DNA from: CAYMUL01 sp964393605
Lineage (GTDB): Bacteria > Bacteroidota > Ignavibacteria > Ignavibacteriales > Ignavibacteriaceae
Direction: 5' to 3'
Length of the DNA: 64,000 nt
Assembly (NCBI GenBank): GCA_964393605.1
Contig: CAYMUL010000004.1
Location: 62,001-126,000 of the forward strand
The translations under genes and the position numbers were made by a program. A model generated the notes under the pieces. The model made no database searches. It was not told where the DNA came from and saw only the letters and a list, made by a program, of their open reading frames with translations. This document shows positions 26,066-35,388 of this stretch, in pieces (position 1 is the stretch's first letter; every line of letters begins with the position of its first letter).

Positions 26066-27007
26066 CTACTTCGCCGCATGTTTAACGAATTCGCCCCAGG
26101 TAAGATTATTCTTTCCGGGCTTATGTGATTTCGCTTTTCTGATTGCAAGGTTTGCCGCGGCTTCAACAACCCAATCAAAATTTTCTTGACCAACCGAATT
26201 CACATCTGCATCAGGCGCAGGGTTGCAGAAATCAATTGCGTAAGGAATGCCATCGCGCAAGGCTAACTCAACTGTGTTGAAATCATATCCGAGCCAATTA
26301 TTCAATTTCAAAACATAGTCGTGTAACATATCCATTAACTCTTTCGTTTTCGGCTGAGGATTCCGAACATAACGAAGATGATGCGGTTGCTTCGGATCGT
26401 ACTGCATGATTCTAATATCTTGCTGACCGATGCAGTAACATCTGAAATAATCTGAAAAAACAATTTCTTCTTGAAGCATCATCACAAGTTGATCGGTTTC
26501 ATCGTATGCTTTAAAAAATTGTTCGAGGTTCTCAACGCGATAAACATTTTTCCATCCGCCTCCCGCAAAAGGTTTGAAGTACGCAGGGAATCCGACGTAA
26601 TTAAAAATTCCTTCCCAATCCAAAGGGTAAGCAAGATTTCTAAACGATCTCTCATTCGTATCCGGCGGATGATTTTTTGAAGGAAGAATTACGGTCTTTG
26701 GAACGGGAACGCCAATTTGTGTAGCGAGCGCGTTGTTAAAAAATTTGTCGTCGGCACTCCACCAAAAAGGATTATTGATAACAGCAGTTCCGGTTAATGC
26801 AACATTTTTTAAGAATGCACGATAGAACGGAACGTCTTGTGAAATGCGGTCGAAGATGACATCGTAATCGCTTGTCTCCCCTTGCACTACTTTGCTAAGG
26901 AGTAAAGATTCTGCAACAATTCCTTTCTCTTTTTTGGAATTAATTTTTTCAACCACAGCAGGCGGAAATGTGGTTTCTTGTCCATAAAGTACACCAATTT
27001 TTTTCAT
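26066..27007 (-). CDS. RimK/D-Ala-D-Ala-ligase-like ATP-grasp ligase
   Basis: A 313-residue ATP-grasp protein. FPAYFKPFAGGGWKNVYRV carries the ATP-binding lysine and the flexible glycine loop. MMLQEEIVFSDYFRCYCIG is the adenine/ribose strand, and YDFNTVELAL with PYAIDFCNPAPDAD gives the Mg-binding Glu/Asp/Asn set. Such enzymes activate a carboxylate as acyl-phosphate and couple it to an amine or peptide. It is the first gene of the cassette, with a strong AAGAGGA ribosome-binding site before the ATG. The substrate is unknown. The promoter should lie in 27008-27165, shared with the divergent membrane protein gene. Confidence 0.85.
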   Translation of the reverse strand: MKKIGVLYGQETTFPPAVVEKINSKKEKGIVAESLLLSKVVQGETSDYDVIFDRISQDVPFYRAFLKNVALTGTAVINNPFWWSADDKFFNNALATQIGVPVPKTVILPSKNHPPDTNERSFRNLAYPLDWEGIFNYVGFPAYFKPFAGGGWKNVYRVENLEQFFKAYDETDQLVMMLQEEIVFSDYFRCYCIGQQDIRIMQYDPKQPHHLRYVRNPQPKTKELMDMLHDYVLKLNNWLGYDFNTVELALRDGIPYAIDFCNPAPDADVNSVGQENFDWVVEAAANLAIRKAKSHKPGKNNLTWGEFVKHAAK

Positions 27008-27165
27008 TTGTTCCTCTTGATTTCGTTTTTTCGAGATTTGATTTGAGCTAACTTTTTGTTGATTGCAATATAAATAAAAGAGATTTTATTTCTGCTTTAC
27101 TCAGGAAATTTCTTCAAAAAAAATTTTTTATTTTATGAAAGACTGAATTATTTTCGACACTAAAA

Positions 27166-27828
27166 ATGATAAAACTAAAAGACTTCTTCTCCAAACTATT
27201 CCGAAGCCGTTCGGCTTTCTTCATAATTGTTCACAACATAGTTCCGATTTTCGGAGTAATAATTTTTGATTGGGAACCTCTTTCAATTGTTGCTATTTAC
27301 ATCGCCGAGACAATTATAATCGGGCTGTTCAATGCTATAAAAATATTATTGAGTAAAGCACCGGTTGATAACAACACACAACAAAGCGGTGCGGCTTTTA
27401 TGTCGGGGAAATTATTTATGACGGCATTTTTTCTCGTCCATTATAATGCTTTCAATTACGGACAGGTATCAATTATGTTCGGATCGGTGGATAAATTTTT
27501 GAAGCCTTTTATAGAAGACCCTTATTACATTGCTCTATTCCCAATTGTATTGACACATCTGGTTTCGCTATTTGATGATTTTCTCATCGGCGGAAAGTAT
27601 AAAGAAACCTCCCCAATAATTTTAGTGTTCATGCCTTATCCAAGAATTTTCTTGCAGCAATTCGTTGTGATTTTTGGAATGGGATTTTTAATGATGCTCG
27701 GCTTGCCAATAATCGTTTTGATTTTCTTCCAATTTATCAAAACTATTTTCGAATTGTTCACACATCTATATTTGGAGCAACTTAATATTTTTGATAAAAT
27801 CAACCCGAAGCAGGAAGGGAATATTTAA
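27166..27828 (+). CDS. DUF6498-like integral membrane protein
   Basis: A 220-residue protein with about five hydrophobic helices: FFIIVHNIVPIFGVIIF, VAIYIAETIIIGLFNAI, LFMTAFFLVHYNAF, the LFPIVLTHLV region and a long C-terminal pair around FGMGFLMMLGLPIIVLIFF. The N-terminal DWEP...YIAETIIIG pattern is that of the DUF6498 family, which has no assigned function. It is transcribed away from the ligase cassette and ends at a strong terminator. Confidence 0.7.
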   Translation: MIKLKDFFSKLFRSRSAFFIIVHNIVPIFGVIIFDWEPLSIVAIYIAETIIIGLFNAIKILLSKAPVDNNTQQSGAAFMSGKLFMTAFFLVHYNAFNYGQVSIMFGSVDKFLKPFIEDPYYIALFPIVLTHLVSLFDDFLIGGKYKETSPIILVFMPYPRIFLQQFVVIFGMGFLMMLGLPIIVLIFFQFIKTIFELFTHLYLEQLNIFDKINPKQEGNI

Positions 27829-27833
27829 AATAA

Positions 27834-27861
27834 AAATCCCTCTTAAAACTAAGAGGGATTT
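27834..27861. terminator. Bidirectional terminator hairpin
   Basis: AAATCCCTCTTA and TAAGAGGGATTT form a perfect 12-bp stem with a 4-base loop (AAAC). A and T tracts flank the stem core, so it can terminate both the plus-strand membrane protein gene and the convergent lipoprotein gene. Confidence 0.88.
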
Positions 27862-27882
27862 CACACGACAAATATTGACAAA

Positions 27883-28566
27883 CTAAAAAGTTACAAACTT
27901 CCAGGCAAGTCCCGATGGCTCCGTTGCCGTTATTGTTCGCGTTAATGTTGTAGTTGTTAGACTTGTAATTGACATGTACATTTTATTCCAACCACTTTTG
28001 AAAGTTAGATTGCTAAGAGCTACAGTTTGCGCTCCCCAAACTCCATTAATTTCTTCATTACAGACTTCGCTGCCGTTAGCAACAACGTCTTTTGTAACAT
28101 AGACCCAAATTGCTGCTGCATCATTTAAAGTTTGCATAGTATCGACAGCAACTTTACCGTAATAAGCTACTCCAATAATGTTTGTTCCGCTAAACACTGC
28201 AAGCGTTTGATTTCCTCCATAAACTTTTGCATCCGATGGATTGGCTGTCATGTTGTTTGTGCATGAAGTGTCGCCACCGCTGCCGCTAATCGACTCGAGT
28301 TGTGAAGCGGATGGAGTTGCAAGAGTGATGGAAAAACTTCCATCATTAGCAATTGCAGATGAGCCCATCGAAGTAAATCCGCCAACATCATTCCATTCGC
28401 CATACTTGATTTCCTTGCCCGTCCCGAGCGTCCAGCTTGGAAGTTTCCCTTCAATTTTTGTTACAGAATTACCACCACCATTGCCACCGTTATCGGGATC
28501 AGTAGATTCATCACACCCTAAATAAAAAAATGCAACTGCCAAAATTAGAACGAATAACTTTTTCAT
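27883..28566 (-). CDS. Hypothetical lipoprotein
   Basis: A 227-residue lipoprotein: the signal peptide MKKLFVLILAVAFFYLGC ends in a lipobox with Cys18. A Gly/Asn-rich linker follows (DPDNGGNGGGN). The rest, rich in Ser, Thr and Gly, is beta-strand-like, with one cysteine in SCTNN and one in EVCNEE that may form a disulfide. No domain is recognised. The ATG at 28566 is fixed by AAGGAG 7 bases upstream; the frame is open 13 codons further upstream, but that part lacks a ribosome-binding site. Confidence 0.72.
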   Translation of the reverse strand: MKKLFVLILAVAFFYLGCDESTDPDNGGNGGGNSVTKIEGKLPSWTLGTGKEIKYGEWNDVGGFTSMGSSAIANDGSFSITLATPSASQLESISGSGGDTSCTNNMTANPSDAKVYGGNQTLAVFSGTNIIGVAYYGKVAVDTMQTLNDAAAIWVYVTKDVVANGSEVCNEEINGVWGAQTVALSNLTFKSGWNKMYMSITSLTTTTLTRTITATEPSGLAWKFVTF

Positions 28567-28906
28567 AGTTGATCTCCTTAAATATTTTTTGCAACCGATG
28601 AACACAATTATAACTCATCGAATTGCTGTTGCAAAATTATGTATTTCCCTTAACAATTGCTAAAGAGAAAATGTTCTGAGAGACAGTTATAAAGTTTAGA
28701 CATTAAGATTTTTTGGTAATGAAAAATTTCATTGAATATTTTGAATTGACAATCTCATAAGCAAAATCCATGTGATATTTGTGCAGGAAAGTTAATTGAC
28801 ATCTTCACTCCAAAAATTTTATGTTCGAATAAAAATCTTCATCACAAAATGGTAGAAGAAATCGGAAAAGTGAAAGGATAAGAAAATTGTTTTTTCGTGA
28901 TGAATG

Positions 28907-28920
28907 AATTCTCAATTCTC
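28907..28920. repeat. Heptamer tandem repeat (AATTCTC)2
   Basis: Two exact copies of a 7-bp unit directly before the hairpin at 28927. Confidence 0.5.
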
Positions 28921-28926
28921 CATTTT

Positions 28927-28945
28927 ACCAACCGGTACGGTTGGT
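28927..28945. repeat. Short GC-rich hairpin (ACCAACCG-GTA-CGGTTGGT)
   Basis: A perfect 8-bp inverted repeat with a 3-base loop in otherwise A+T-rich DNA. No T-tract follows, so it is not a typical terminator for either flanking gene. Its compact form resembles dispersed palindromic repeats. Confidence 0.55.
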
Positions 28946-29027
28946 CTTCATTCTCCATTGTCAATTCCATTCTTCTTTTTTAACTGCTGAGACGCAGAGC
29001 AAAATTCATTTTTAATTTGTAATTTTT

Positions 29028-29045
29028 AATTCACAATTCACAATT
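29028..29045. repeat. Heptamer tandem repeat (AATTCAC)2-AATT
   Basis: Two exact 7-bp copies plus a partial third, 42 bp past the end of the hydrolase gene. Confidence 0.5.
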
Positions 29046-29087
29046 ATTGTAAAGCAATACGCTCGTTCGAAATAAAATTCAGATTAA

Positions 29088-30101
29088 TTAATTCGAAACA
29101 AAGTTGCCGTACGCTCTTTCTCCCCAAAATTTGTAGTTTAATTCAGAGTGTTGGGATTCCCAAAATAACCCGTGAATTACACCGTTGAGTTCGACCAATA
29201 CTGTGTGAAATATTTTGTTCTCCGGATTTTCCTTCAAGTAAAAAATAAAACGATTCTCAGTATCGTGATAGATGGAAAATTCATTATCGAATTGGCTGAT
29301 GATCTCATAGTTGTCAAACATTTTATTCTTCATCATTAAACTGCGATAGTATGTGCCGCCGGTTGGAGAGACGATATTTTTTCCGTCAATTTTTACATTC
29401 CTATCATCATACGCGAAGACGAGTAACTTGTGATTTTTATTATTCGATAGCCAACTCGCAATTTTTTCACCGTGGCGAAGTGAATCTGCATATCCGTAGT
29501 TGCTGTCGAAAAAAATAATTCGTTCAACATAATCGGGAATTATTTCTTTGCTATTGATAAAGCCGAAAACAAAACTTCCGCCGCCGCTATGGCTGAGTAG
29601 CGAAACTGTAACATCATATTCATCGAAAAGATTTTTTAATTCCTCAACGAGTTTGAAAATTTTTTGGTCGGCATCTGATTTTTCTCTTCGCCACATGGGC
29701 CAGCTTTGGTATTCCGATTTTAAGTAGCAGACGACGTAATTATTCGCAGTGTCATTTTCTCGAATGAAGCGCATTTGTGCGGCAACGTGCTGAATATCGA
29801 AATGCCAATCATCTCCCTCATTTAATTTTTTTCCTTTTGTCCATTCAATCGAATTTCCGTTTGGTAAAAGATACAAAATCAGTTTTAAGTTTTTACTTTT
29901 CTGTTTTGAAAGATGAAGAGGAATATTCAATTCAACTTCGACACCATCGTTATTATAAAAATTAATTTCCGTTTCATTGAATTCATGATTGCTCTTTCCC
30001 AACTCAAATATTTTTTTATCGATTATAACTTGCGCGGAAATCAGCGGCGAAAGTAAAAGAATTAAAAAATAATAACGAAACGCGAATTTGAAAATTAACA
30101 T
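29088..30101 (-). CDS. Secreted alpha/beta-hydrolase-like protein
   Basis: A 337-residue exported protein. A signal peptide or anchor covers about residues 5-23 (FRYYFLILLLSPLISAQ). The body looks like an alpha/beta hydrolase. VSLLSHSGGGSFV is a nucleophile elbow in which SHSGG replaces the common GxSxG, IIFFDSNYG offers an acid, and LNGVIHGLFWES carries a candidate catalytic histidine near the C-terminus. The substrate is unknown; a peptidoglycan, sugar-ester or lipid role would fit its location. It lies 9 bp after the transporter gene in the same orientation, so the two are probably co-expressed. Confidence 0.65.
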   Translation of the reverse strand: MLIFKFAFRYYFLILLLSPLISAQVIIDKKIFELGKSNHEFNETEINFYNNDGVEVELNIPLHLSKQKSKNLKLILYLLPNGNSIEWTKGKKLNEGDDWHFDIQHVAAQMRFIRENDTANNYVVCYLKSEYQSWPMWRREKSDADQKIFKLVEELKNLFDEYDVTVSLLSHSGGGSFVFGFINSKEIIPDYVERIIFFDSNYGYADSLRHGEKIASWLSNNKNHKLLVFAYDDRNVKIDGKNIVSPTGGTYYRSLMMKNKMFDNYEIISQFDNEFSIYHDTENRFIFYLKENPENKIFHTVLVELNGVIHGLFWESQHSELNYKFWGERAYGNFVSN

Positions 30102-30110
30102 ATTACGATT

Positions 30111-31409
30111 TCAATTTTTATCATCGACGAACATAACCATAGCGGCGGCAAGCAGAAATGACGCGCCTCCGAGCAGTAGTGCGTAGATTGCTTCTCCCCC
30201 AAAATAATTTTTTACAAAAAATCCTAAAATTGCAGCAGCCGTTATCTGTGGAATTACAATGAAGAAATTAAAAATGCCCATGTACACTCCCATTTTTTCT
30301 GCGGGAAGCGAACCTGCCAAAATTGCATACGGCATAGAAAGTATGCTCGCCCAGGCGAGACCGATTCCCAATTCAGAAACCAAAAGTAAATTCGGATCTT
30401 TAATAAAATAGAATGAAGCCAAACCGAGACTGCCGAAGAACAAACTAATTGCGTGAACAGTTTTTCGATTTGTTTTTTTCGCGATGATAGGAAGTAAAAA
30501 AGCAGTGATTGCCGCAAATCCATTATAAACAGAGAAGAGAACTCCAACCCAATCTGCGCCTTCATTATAAAGTGAAGACTGCGGATCGCTCGCTCTGTAA
30601 ATGTGGTGAGTTACTGCGGAAGTTGTATAAATCCACATTGCAAAAAGCGCAAACCATGAAAAGAATTGAACGAATGCAAGTTGTACCATCGTCTTCGGCA
30701 TTTTTAAGAACGAATGAAAAATATCTTGCACGCCGAAGAGAAATCCTTTTTTTTCATTTTTATGTTTTAAAAATTCATCCATGTTTGGCGGCGGATATTC
30801 TTTTGTTCTAATTACTGTCCAGAGTACTGCGGAAAAAAATGCAATCGCACCGATGTAAAATGAATATGTAACAGAATCGGGAATTTCCCCTTCGGGTGCA
30901 ACATTGCTGATGCCGAACCAATTTGTAAAAATATATGGAAGCGATGATGCAATAACAGCACCGATACCGATGAAAAAACTTTGAACTGCAAATCCTGTTG
31001 TTCGCTGTTCTGATGGAAGTAAATCGGCAACAAGCGCGCGGAACGGCTCCATCGAAATATTTATTGATGCATCGAGTATCCACAACATTCCGGCAGCGAC
31101 CCAAAGAGCCGGTGAATTCGGCATTACAATTAATGCTAATGAGGAAAGTATTGCGCCGACAAGAAAATAGGGGCGGCGACGTCCGAGTTTATTCCATGTT
31201 CGATCGCTCATGTATCCGATAATCGGTTGCACGAGCAAACCCGTTGTTGGTGCGGCTATCCATAGTATCGGAATGCTATCGATGCTCGCGCCGAGTGTTT
31301 CAAAAATTCTGCTTACGTTTGCATTTTGAAGTGCAAAGCCGAATTGAATTCCTAAAAATCCAAAACTCATATTCAATATTTGCCAAAAAGATAAACGAGG
31401 TTTTTCCAT
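30111..31409 (-). CDS. MFS transporter, SLC45/GPH-like (probable disaccharide or alpha-glucoside uptake)
   Basis: A 432-residue membrane protein with about twelve helices. It has the SLC45-type N-terminus (SFWQILNMSFGFLGIQFGF), the IGYMSDRTWNKLGRRRPYFLVG loop with the MFS arginine/aspartate signature between helices 2 and 3, and EPFRALVADLLP. Characterised relatives carry sucrose or maltose with protons. The nearby GH13 protein and PQQ sugar dehydrogenase support a glucan-related substrate, but this is inference. It is divergent from pabBC. Confidence 0.83.
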   Translation of the reverse strand: MEKPRLSFWQILNMSFGFLGIQFGFALQNANVSRIFETLGASIDSIPILWIAAPTTGLLVQPIIGYMSDRTWNKLGRRRPYFLVGAILSSLALIVMPNSPALWVAAGMLWILDASINISMEPFRALVADLLPSEQRTTGFAVQSFFIGIGAVIASSLPYIFTNWFGISNVAPEGEIPDSVTYSFYIGAIAFFSAVLWTVIRTKEYPPPNMDEFLKHKNEKKGFLFGVQDIFHSFLKMPKTMVQLAFVQFFSWFALFAMWIYTTSAVTHHIYRASDPQSSLYNEGADWVGVLFSVYNGFAAITAFLLPIIAKKTNRKTVHAISLFFGSLGLASFYFIKDPNLLLVSELGIGLAWASILSMPYAILAGSLPAEKMGVYMGIFNFFIVIPQITAAAILGFFVKNYFGGEAIYALLLGGASFLLAAAMVMFVDDKN

Positions 31410-31520
31410 TTATAATACTTCTTTAGTTTCCTGAAAATTAGTTTGCAAAAGATAGTAATTTGAAACAAAATTAAGTTATGAATTCATCGAATTTATTTGT
31501 TAAAATTTTTATCGTTAGCG

Positions 31521-33356
31521 ATGCGTGAATTAAAAACTATTCTTAAAGAAGTTTTGGAAAACTCCGGCAACGCTTTTTTTTATACACCATCGATTTACCA
31601 AAACGGAAAGTGTTTTCTTTTTAAAGAAGCGATGCACGAAATCAGTTTAAGTGATGTAGAAAATTTTTTATTACAAATCGATTCAAAGATTGCCGCCGAT
31701 TCATGCGGCTATGTAATTCTTCCCTACGAACTCGGCTACACTTTCGAAAAATCTTTAAATAAACTAATTGATAAAAATTCGGAAGAGATCATCAACGAAA
31801 AAACAAAAGCGTTCTTCTTTGAAAAAAATAATATAAAGGAATTTTCTGCAGGCGAAATAAAAATCTCTCCACAAAATAAATCCCGAGCTAAAATAATTAA
31901 GCTGGACGAAGACTACGAATCATATCGAAAAAAAATATTGGAGATAAAAGAACGAATACTTGAAGGAGATACATATCAAGCAAACTTTACGTTGCGCGGC
32001 GAGTTTGATTTTCACGGCGATGCAATCGATCTCTTCACAGAGTTGGTTCACAAGCAATCGGCGCAATTCTGTGCTTTTATAAATCTCGGCACAAAAATTT
32101 TAATTTCAATTTCCCCTGAACTTTTTTTTGAAGTGAATGGAGAAGAAATTATCACGCGCCCGATGAAAGGAACAATTTCTCGCGGCATCAATTATCACGA
32201 AGATGCAGTTCAAAAGTATATTTTACAAAGCTCCGAAAAAGACCGCGCAGAAAATATTATGATTGTCGATCTGCTCAGGAATGATTTAGGAAAGATCTGC
32301 GAGTTCAATTCCATTACAGCGAAGAATTTATTTCTAATTGAGAAATTTGAATCTGTTTTTCAAATGGTTTCTGAAGTTAAAGGAATGTTGAAGGAAGGAT
32401 TTACTTTTTCATCAGTCATAAAAAATATTTTCCCGTGCGGCTCAGTTACAGGCGCACCGAAAATTAGAACGATGGAAATAATTCATGAATTAGAAAATAC
32501 TCCGCGCGGAATTTATACCGGCGCAATCGGCATTGTTTCAAAAGAGCGATTGATCTTCAACGTTGCTATTCGGACAATCGAACTCGATCTTGAAAAACAG
32601 AAAGGAAGTATCGGAATTGGAAGCGGGATTGTTGCAGATAGCAAACCGCGAAGTGAATTCAACGAGTGTAAATTGAAAGGAAATTTTTTTACTTCGAGTT
32701 ACAAATCTTTTTATATTTTTGAAACGATGTTGGTCGAAGATGGGAAAATATATTTATTCGAAGAGCATTTAAAAAGAATGTGTAACTCCGCTAATTATTT
32801 TCTTTTTAATTTTGAAGAGAAAGCAATACGAAATGCAATTGAAATGGAAGTTGCAAAATCGTTTTCCCCGCATCAATACAAGCTGAAAATGATGCTCGAT
32901 AAATGGGGTAACATTTCATTCCATCCCACCGAACTTGAAAAATTACCGACAGAAATTGTTATTAATATTTCAAGAAAAAGAATTAGCAGTCGAAATAAAT
33001 TTCAATATTTTAAAACATCGCGACGCGAAGAGTACGATAAAGCAATTGTGAAGAATCAACAATCAAATATTTTTGAAACGATTTTTTTGAACGAACGGAA
33101 CGAAATTGCGGAAGGTGCATTCACAAATATTTTTATACGTGAAAATGAACATCTCATCACGCCTCCTTTAAATTCAGGATTGCTCGCCGGTGTGTATCGA
33201 AATCATCTGCTCAATTCAAAAAAAAATATCGAAGAAAGATTTTTAACTATTAGTGATTTGATTTATGCCGAAGAAATAATTTTAGTAAATTCGGTTCGAA
33301 AAGAAATTAAAGTTGACAAATTCTACTTCACTGAAAATGAATACAAAAAATATTAA
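31521..33356 (+). CDS. pabBC: Aminodeoxychorismate synthase component I fused to 4-amino-4-deoxychorismate lyase
   Basis: Makes p-aminobenzoate for folate from chorismate. Residues to about 390 are PabB: RPMKGTISRG, IMIVDLLRNDLGKICE and FPCGSVTGAPKIRTMEII are chorismate-binding hallmarks. The remaining 220 residues are a class IV aminotransferase-fold lyase (FYIFETML, LNERNEIAEGAFTNIFI). Such fusions are common in Bacteroidota and their relatives. The ATG at 31521 is preferred; a TTG at 31497 would add eight residues. It is the first gene of a plus-strand run into isoprenoid genes (3-bp gap to fni). Confidence 0.9.
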   Translation: MRELKTILKEVLENSGNAFFYTPSIYQNGKCFLFKEAMHEISLSDVENFLLQIDSKIAADSCGYVILPYELGYTFEKSLNKLIDKNSEEIINEKTKAFFFEKNNIKEFSAGEIKISPQNKSRAKIIKLDEDYESYRKKILEIKERILEGDTYQANFTLRGEFDFHGDAIDLFTELVHKQSAQFCAFINLGTKILISISPELFFEVNGEEIITRPMKGTISRGINYHEDAVQKYILQSSEKDRAENIMIVDLLRNDLGKICEFNSITAKNLFLIEKFESVFQMVSEVKGMLKEGFTFSSVIKNIFPCGSVTGAPKIRTMEIIHELENTPRGIYTGAIGIVSKERLIFNVAIRTIELDLEKQKGSIGIGSGIVADSKPRSEFNECKLKGNFFTSSYKSFYIFETMLVEDGKIYLFEEHLKRMCNSANYFLFNFEEKAIRNAIEMEVAKSFSPHQYKLKMMLDKWGNISFHPTELEKLPTEIVINISRKRISSRNKFQYFKTSRREEYDKAIVKNQQSNIFETIFLNERNEIAEGAFTNIFIRENEHLITPPLNSGLLAGVYRNHLLNSKKNIEERFLTISDLIYAEEIILVNSVRKEIKVDKFYFTENEYKKY

Positions 33357-33359
33357 GTA

Positions 33360-34403
33360 ATGAATTCTGCAAAAGAAAATATTTCAAAAAGAAAAACCGA
33401 GCATCTGAAATTTTGCTCTTCGGATGCTGTCGCGTTCAAATCAAAGACAAGCGGTTTTGAGCGTTACGATTTCATGCATAATGCTGCAACGGAAGTTGAC
33501 ATTTCCCGCCTCGAAATTAGTACTCATTTTTTTTCTGCGAAAATCTCTGCGCCCTTTTTAATTTCTTGCATGACAGGAGGAACTGCCGAATCGGATAATA
33601 TTAATTTGCGTTTCGCTTCTGTTGCCAAAGAGATGAATATTCCGCTTGGAATCGGAAGCCAACGTTACGCGCTAAACTCAAACAAGTATAAAAAAATATT
33701 TTCTGAAATTAGGAAGAACGCGGGAGATGTGCCAATACTTAGTAACATTGGTGCGGCGCAAATTTGTAGCGAGAAAAAAATTTTCACGTTTCAAAAAATT
33801 GTAGATGATATTGAAGCCGCGGCTTTAGTTGTGCATTTGAATCCGCTTCAGGAATTATTGCAGCAAAACGGTGAACCAAACTTTGTCGGACTGAAAAAAA
33901 ATCTTTCCCGACTTTCGAAAAAAATTGCAGTTCCGATAATTGTGAAAGAAGTCGGAAGCGGAATTTCACAACGAACAGCTAATGAACTGCTCGAGTGTGG
34001 AGTGAAGGGAATCGACGTCGCCGGTGCAGGTGGCACAAGTTGGGCTGGAGTTGAACTGCTTCGAAACAATTCGAGCGATTTTACTTTTTGGGATTGGGGT
34101 TTGCCTGCTTCATATTGCATTCGTACAATAAAAAAAATGAAAAATGATTTTAATTTTTTACTTATCGGCTCCGGCGGAATTACAAACGGAGTTGAAATGA
34201 CGAAAGCAATTGCACTTGGTGCTGATATTGCCGCATCGGCGAGAACTACCCTACATTTTCTTTTAAATGGCGGCGAAGAAAATGTTGTCCAAAAATTAAA
34301 TGCTTGGTTCGATGTGCTGAAAAAAATTATGTTTCTTACCGGATCTAAAAATTTAAAATCTTTACAAAAAGAAAAAATATTTCCACGAGAGGAATTGATT
34401 TGA
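33360..34403 (+). CDS. fni: Isopentenyl-diphosphate delta-isomerase, type 2 (FMN-dependent)
   Basis: Interconverts isopentenyl and dimethylallyl diphosphate with FMN and NADPH. The 347-residue protein has the type 2 N-terminus RKTEHLKFC, SCMTGGT, the FMN-site GIGSQRYAL and PIIVKEVGSGIS, and the late phosphate-binding GSGGITNG. The substrate glutamine and glutamate lie around HLNPLQELLQ. It is 3 bp after pabBC and overlaps the next gene by TTGA. It feeds that gene's product, a polyprenyl diphosphate synthase. Confidence 0.94.
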   Translation: MNSAKENISKRKTEHLKFCSSDAVAFKSKTSGFERYDFMHNAATEVDISRLEISTHFFSAKISAPFLISCMTGGTAESDNINLRFASVAKEMNIPLGIGSQRYALNSNKYKKIFSEIRKNAGDVPILSNIGAAQICSEKKIFTFQKIVDDIEAAALVVHLNPLQELLQQNGEPNFVGLKKNLSRLSKKIAVPIIVKEVGSGISQRTANELLECGVKGIDVAGAGGTSWAGVELLRNNSSDFTFWDWGLPASYCIRTIKKMKNDFNFLLIGSGGITNGVEMTKAIALGADIAASARTTLHFLLNGGEENVVQKLNAWFDVLKKIMFLTGSKNLKSLQKEKIFPREELI

Positions 34404-35383
34404 ACACGAAAGAATTTGAAAAACTATACGAAGCGGAAAGAAAAAAAATTGATACTCTTCTTTTAAAAACAGTAAAGAAGAGAAAACCAGCTTCTCTTTA
34501 TGAGCCCGCAGAATATATTGTTGCCGGTTCGGGAAAACGAATTCGACCCTTGTTAGTTTTGCTTTCGTGTAGCGCACTCAGCAATAAATTTGATCTCGCT
34601 TATAATGCCGCAGTCAGCGTCGAACTTCTTCACAACTTTACTCTCGTTCATGATGACATAATGGACAATGCGGAGAAACGAAGAGGAAGACTGACGCTCC
34701 ACAAAAAGCATGACATAAACACTGCAATACTTGTCGGCGATAGTCTTCTCTCAATTGCGTATGAATTTTTGTTGAAAGATGTGAATGAAAAAAATTATGA
34801 AATTGTTTCTGTGTTCACGCAAGCGCTGATTGATGTGTGCGAAGGGCAAAGTCTCGATAAAGATTTTGAGATTAGAAAAAATGTAAGTCTTGAAGATTAT
34901 TTAAAAATGATTTCGCTAAAGACAGCCGCGCTTGCGAAGATGTGTTGTACAATCGGCGCGATACTCGGCGGCGGAAATGCGAAGGAGGTTACCGCACTTT
35001 CTGCGTACGGGCAGAATATCGGAATCGCATTTCAAATTCAAGATGATCTTTTGGATATCACCGGCAAAGAAGAAAAATTCGGAAAAAGCATTGGCGGTGA
35101 TTTGATTGAAGGGAAGAAAACTTTTCTCTTCCTTAAAGCTTTAGAAAAAGCAAAGGGAAGCGACAAGAAACTTTTACAAAAAATTATCTCAAATAAAGGA
35201 ATTTCCTCAAGCGAAATTCAACTCTACAAAAATCTTTATGATAAATTAGGAGTGATTAACGATGCCGCAAACGAGGTTGAGCGTTACACTCGTAAAGCAT
35301 TGAACCCTTTGAAAATTCTCCCCGAAAAATATTTTAAAATATTTTCATGGCTTGCAGAAGCTTTATTAAAAAGAACTACTTAA
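34400..35383 (+). CDS. Polyprenyl diphosphate synthase (farnesyl/geranylgeranyl type)
   Basis: Condenses isopentenyl diphosphate with allylic diphosphates. The first aspartate-rich motif is in LVHDDIMDNAEKRRGR (DDIMD), the second in FQIQDDLLDITG, and the GSGKRIRP loop is present. The 327-residue size fits a short- to medium-chain synthase; chain length is not predicted safely. The start is a TTG at 34400, overlapping the fni stop (TTGA), with AGAGG 7 bases upstream. The coupling to fni indicates a dedicated isoprenoid unit. Confidence 0.9.
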   Translation: MNTKEFEKLYEAERKKIDTLLLKTVKKRKPASLYEPAEYIVAGSGKRIRPLLVLLSCSALSNKFDLAYNAAVSVELLHNFTLVHDDIMDNAEKRRGRLTLHKKHDINTAILVGDSLLSIAYEFLLKDVNEKNYEIVSVFTQALIDVCEGQSLDKDFEIRKNVSLEDYLKMISLKTAALAKMCCTIGAILGGGNAKEVTALSAYGQNIGIAFQIQDDLLDITGKEEKFGKSIGGDLIEGKKTFLFLKALEKAKGSDKKLLQKIISNKGISSSEIQLYKNLYDKLGVINDAANEVERYTRKALNPLKILPEKYFKIFSWLAEALLKRTT

Positions 35384-35388
35384 AAATT

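Larger units (their letters stand above)
28567..29087. other. Non-coding gap with short repeats
   Basis: No gene seen. The left part (28567-28610) holds the lipoprotein leader. From about 28900 it contains low-complexity repeat material: heptamers (AATTCTC)2 at 28907-28920, a perfect 8-bp-stem hairpin at 28927-28945, and (AATTCAC)2-AATT at 29028-29045. The promoter of the lipoprotein gene must lie in the left half, but no clear box is visible. Confidence 0.6.
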
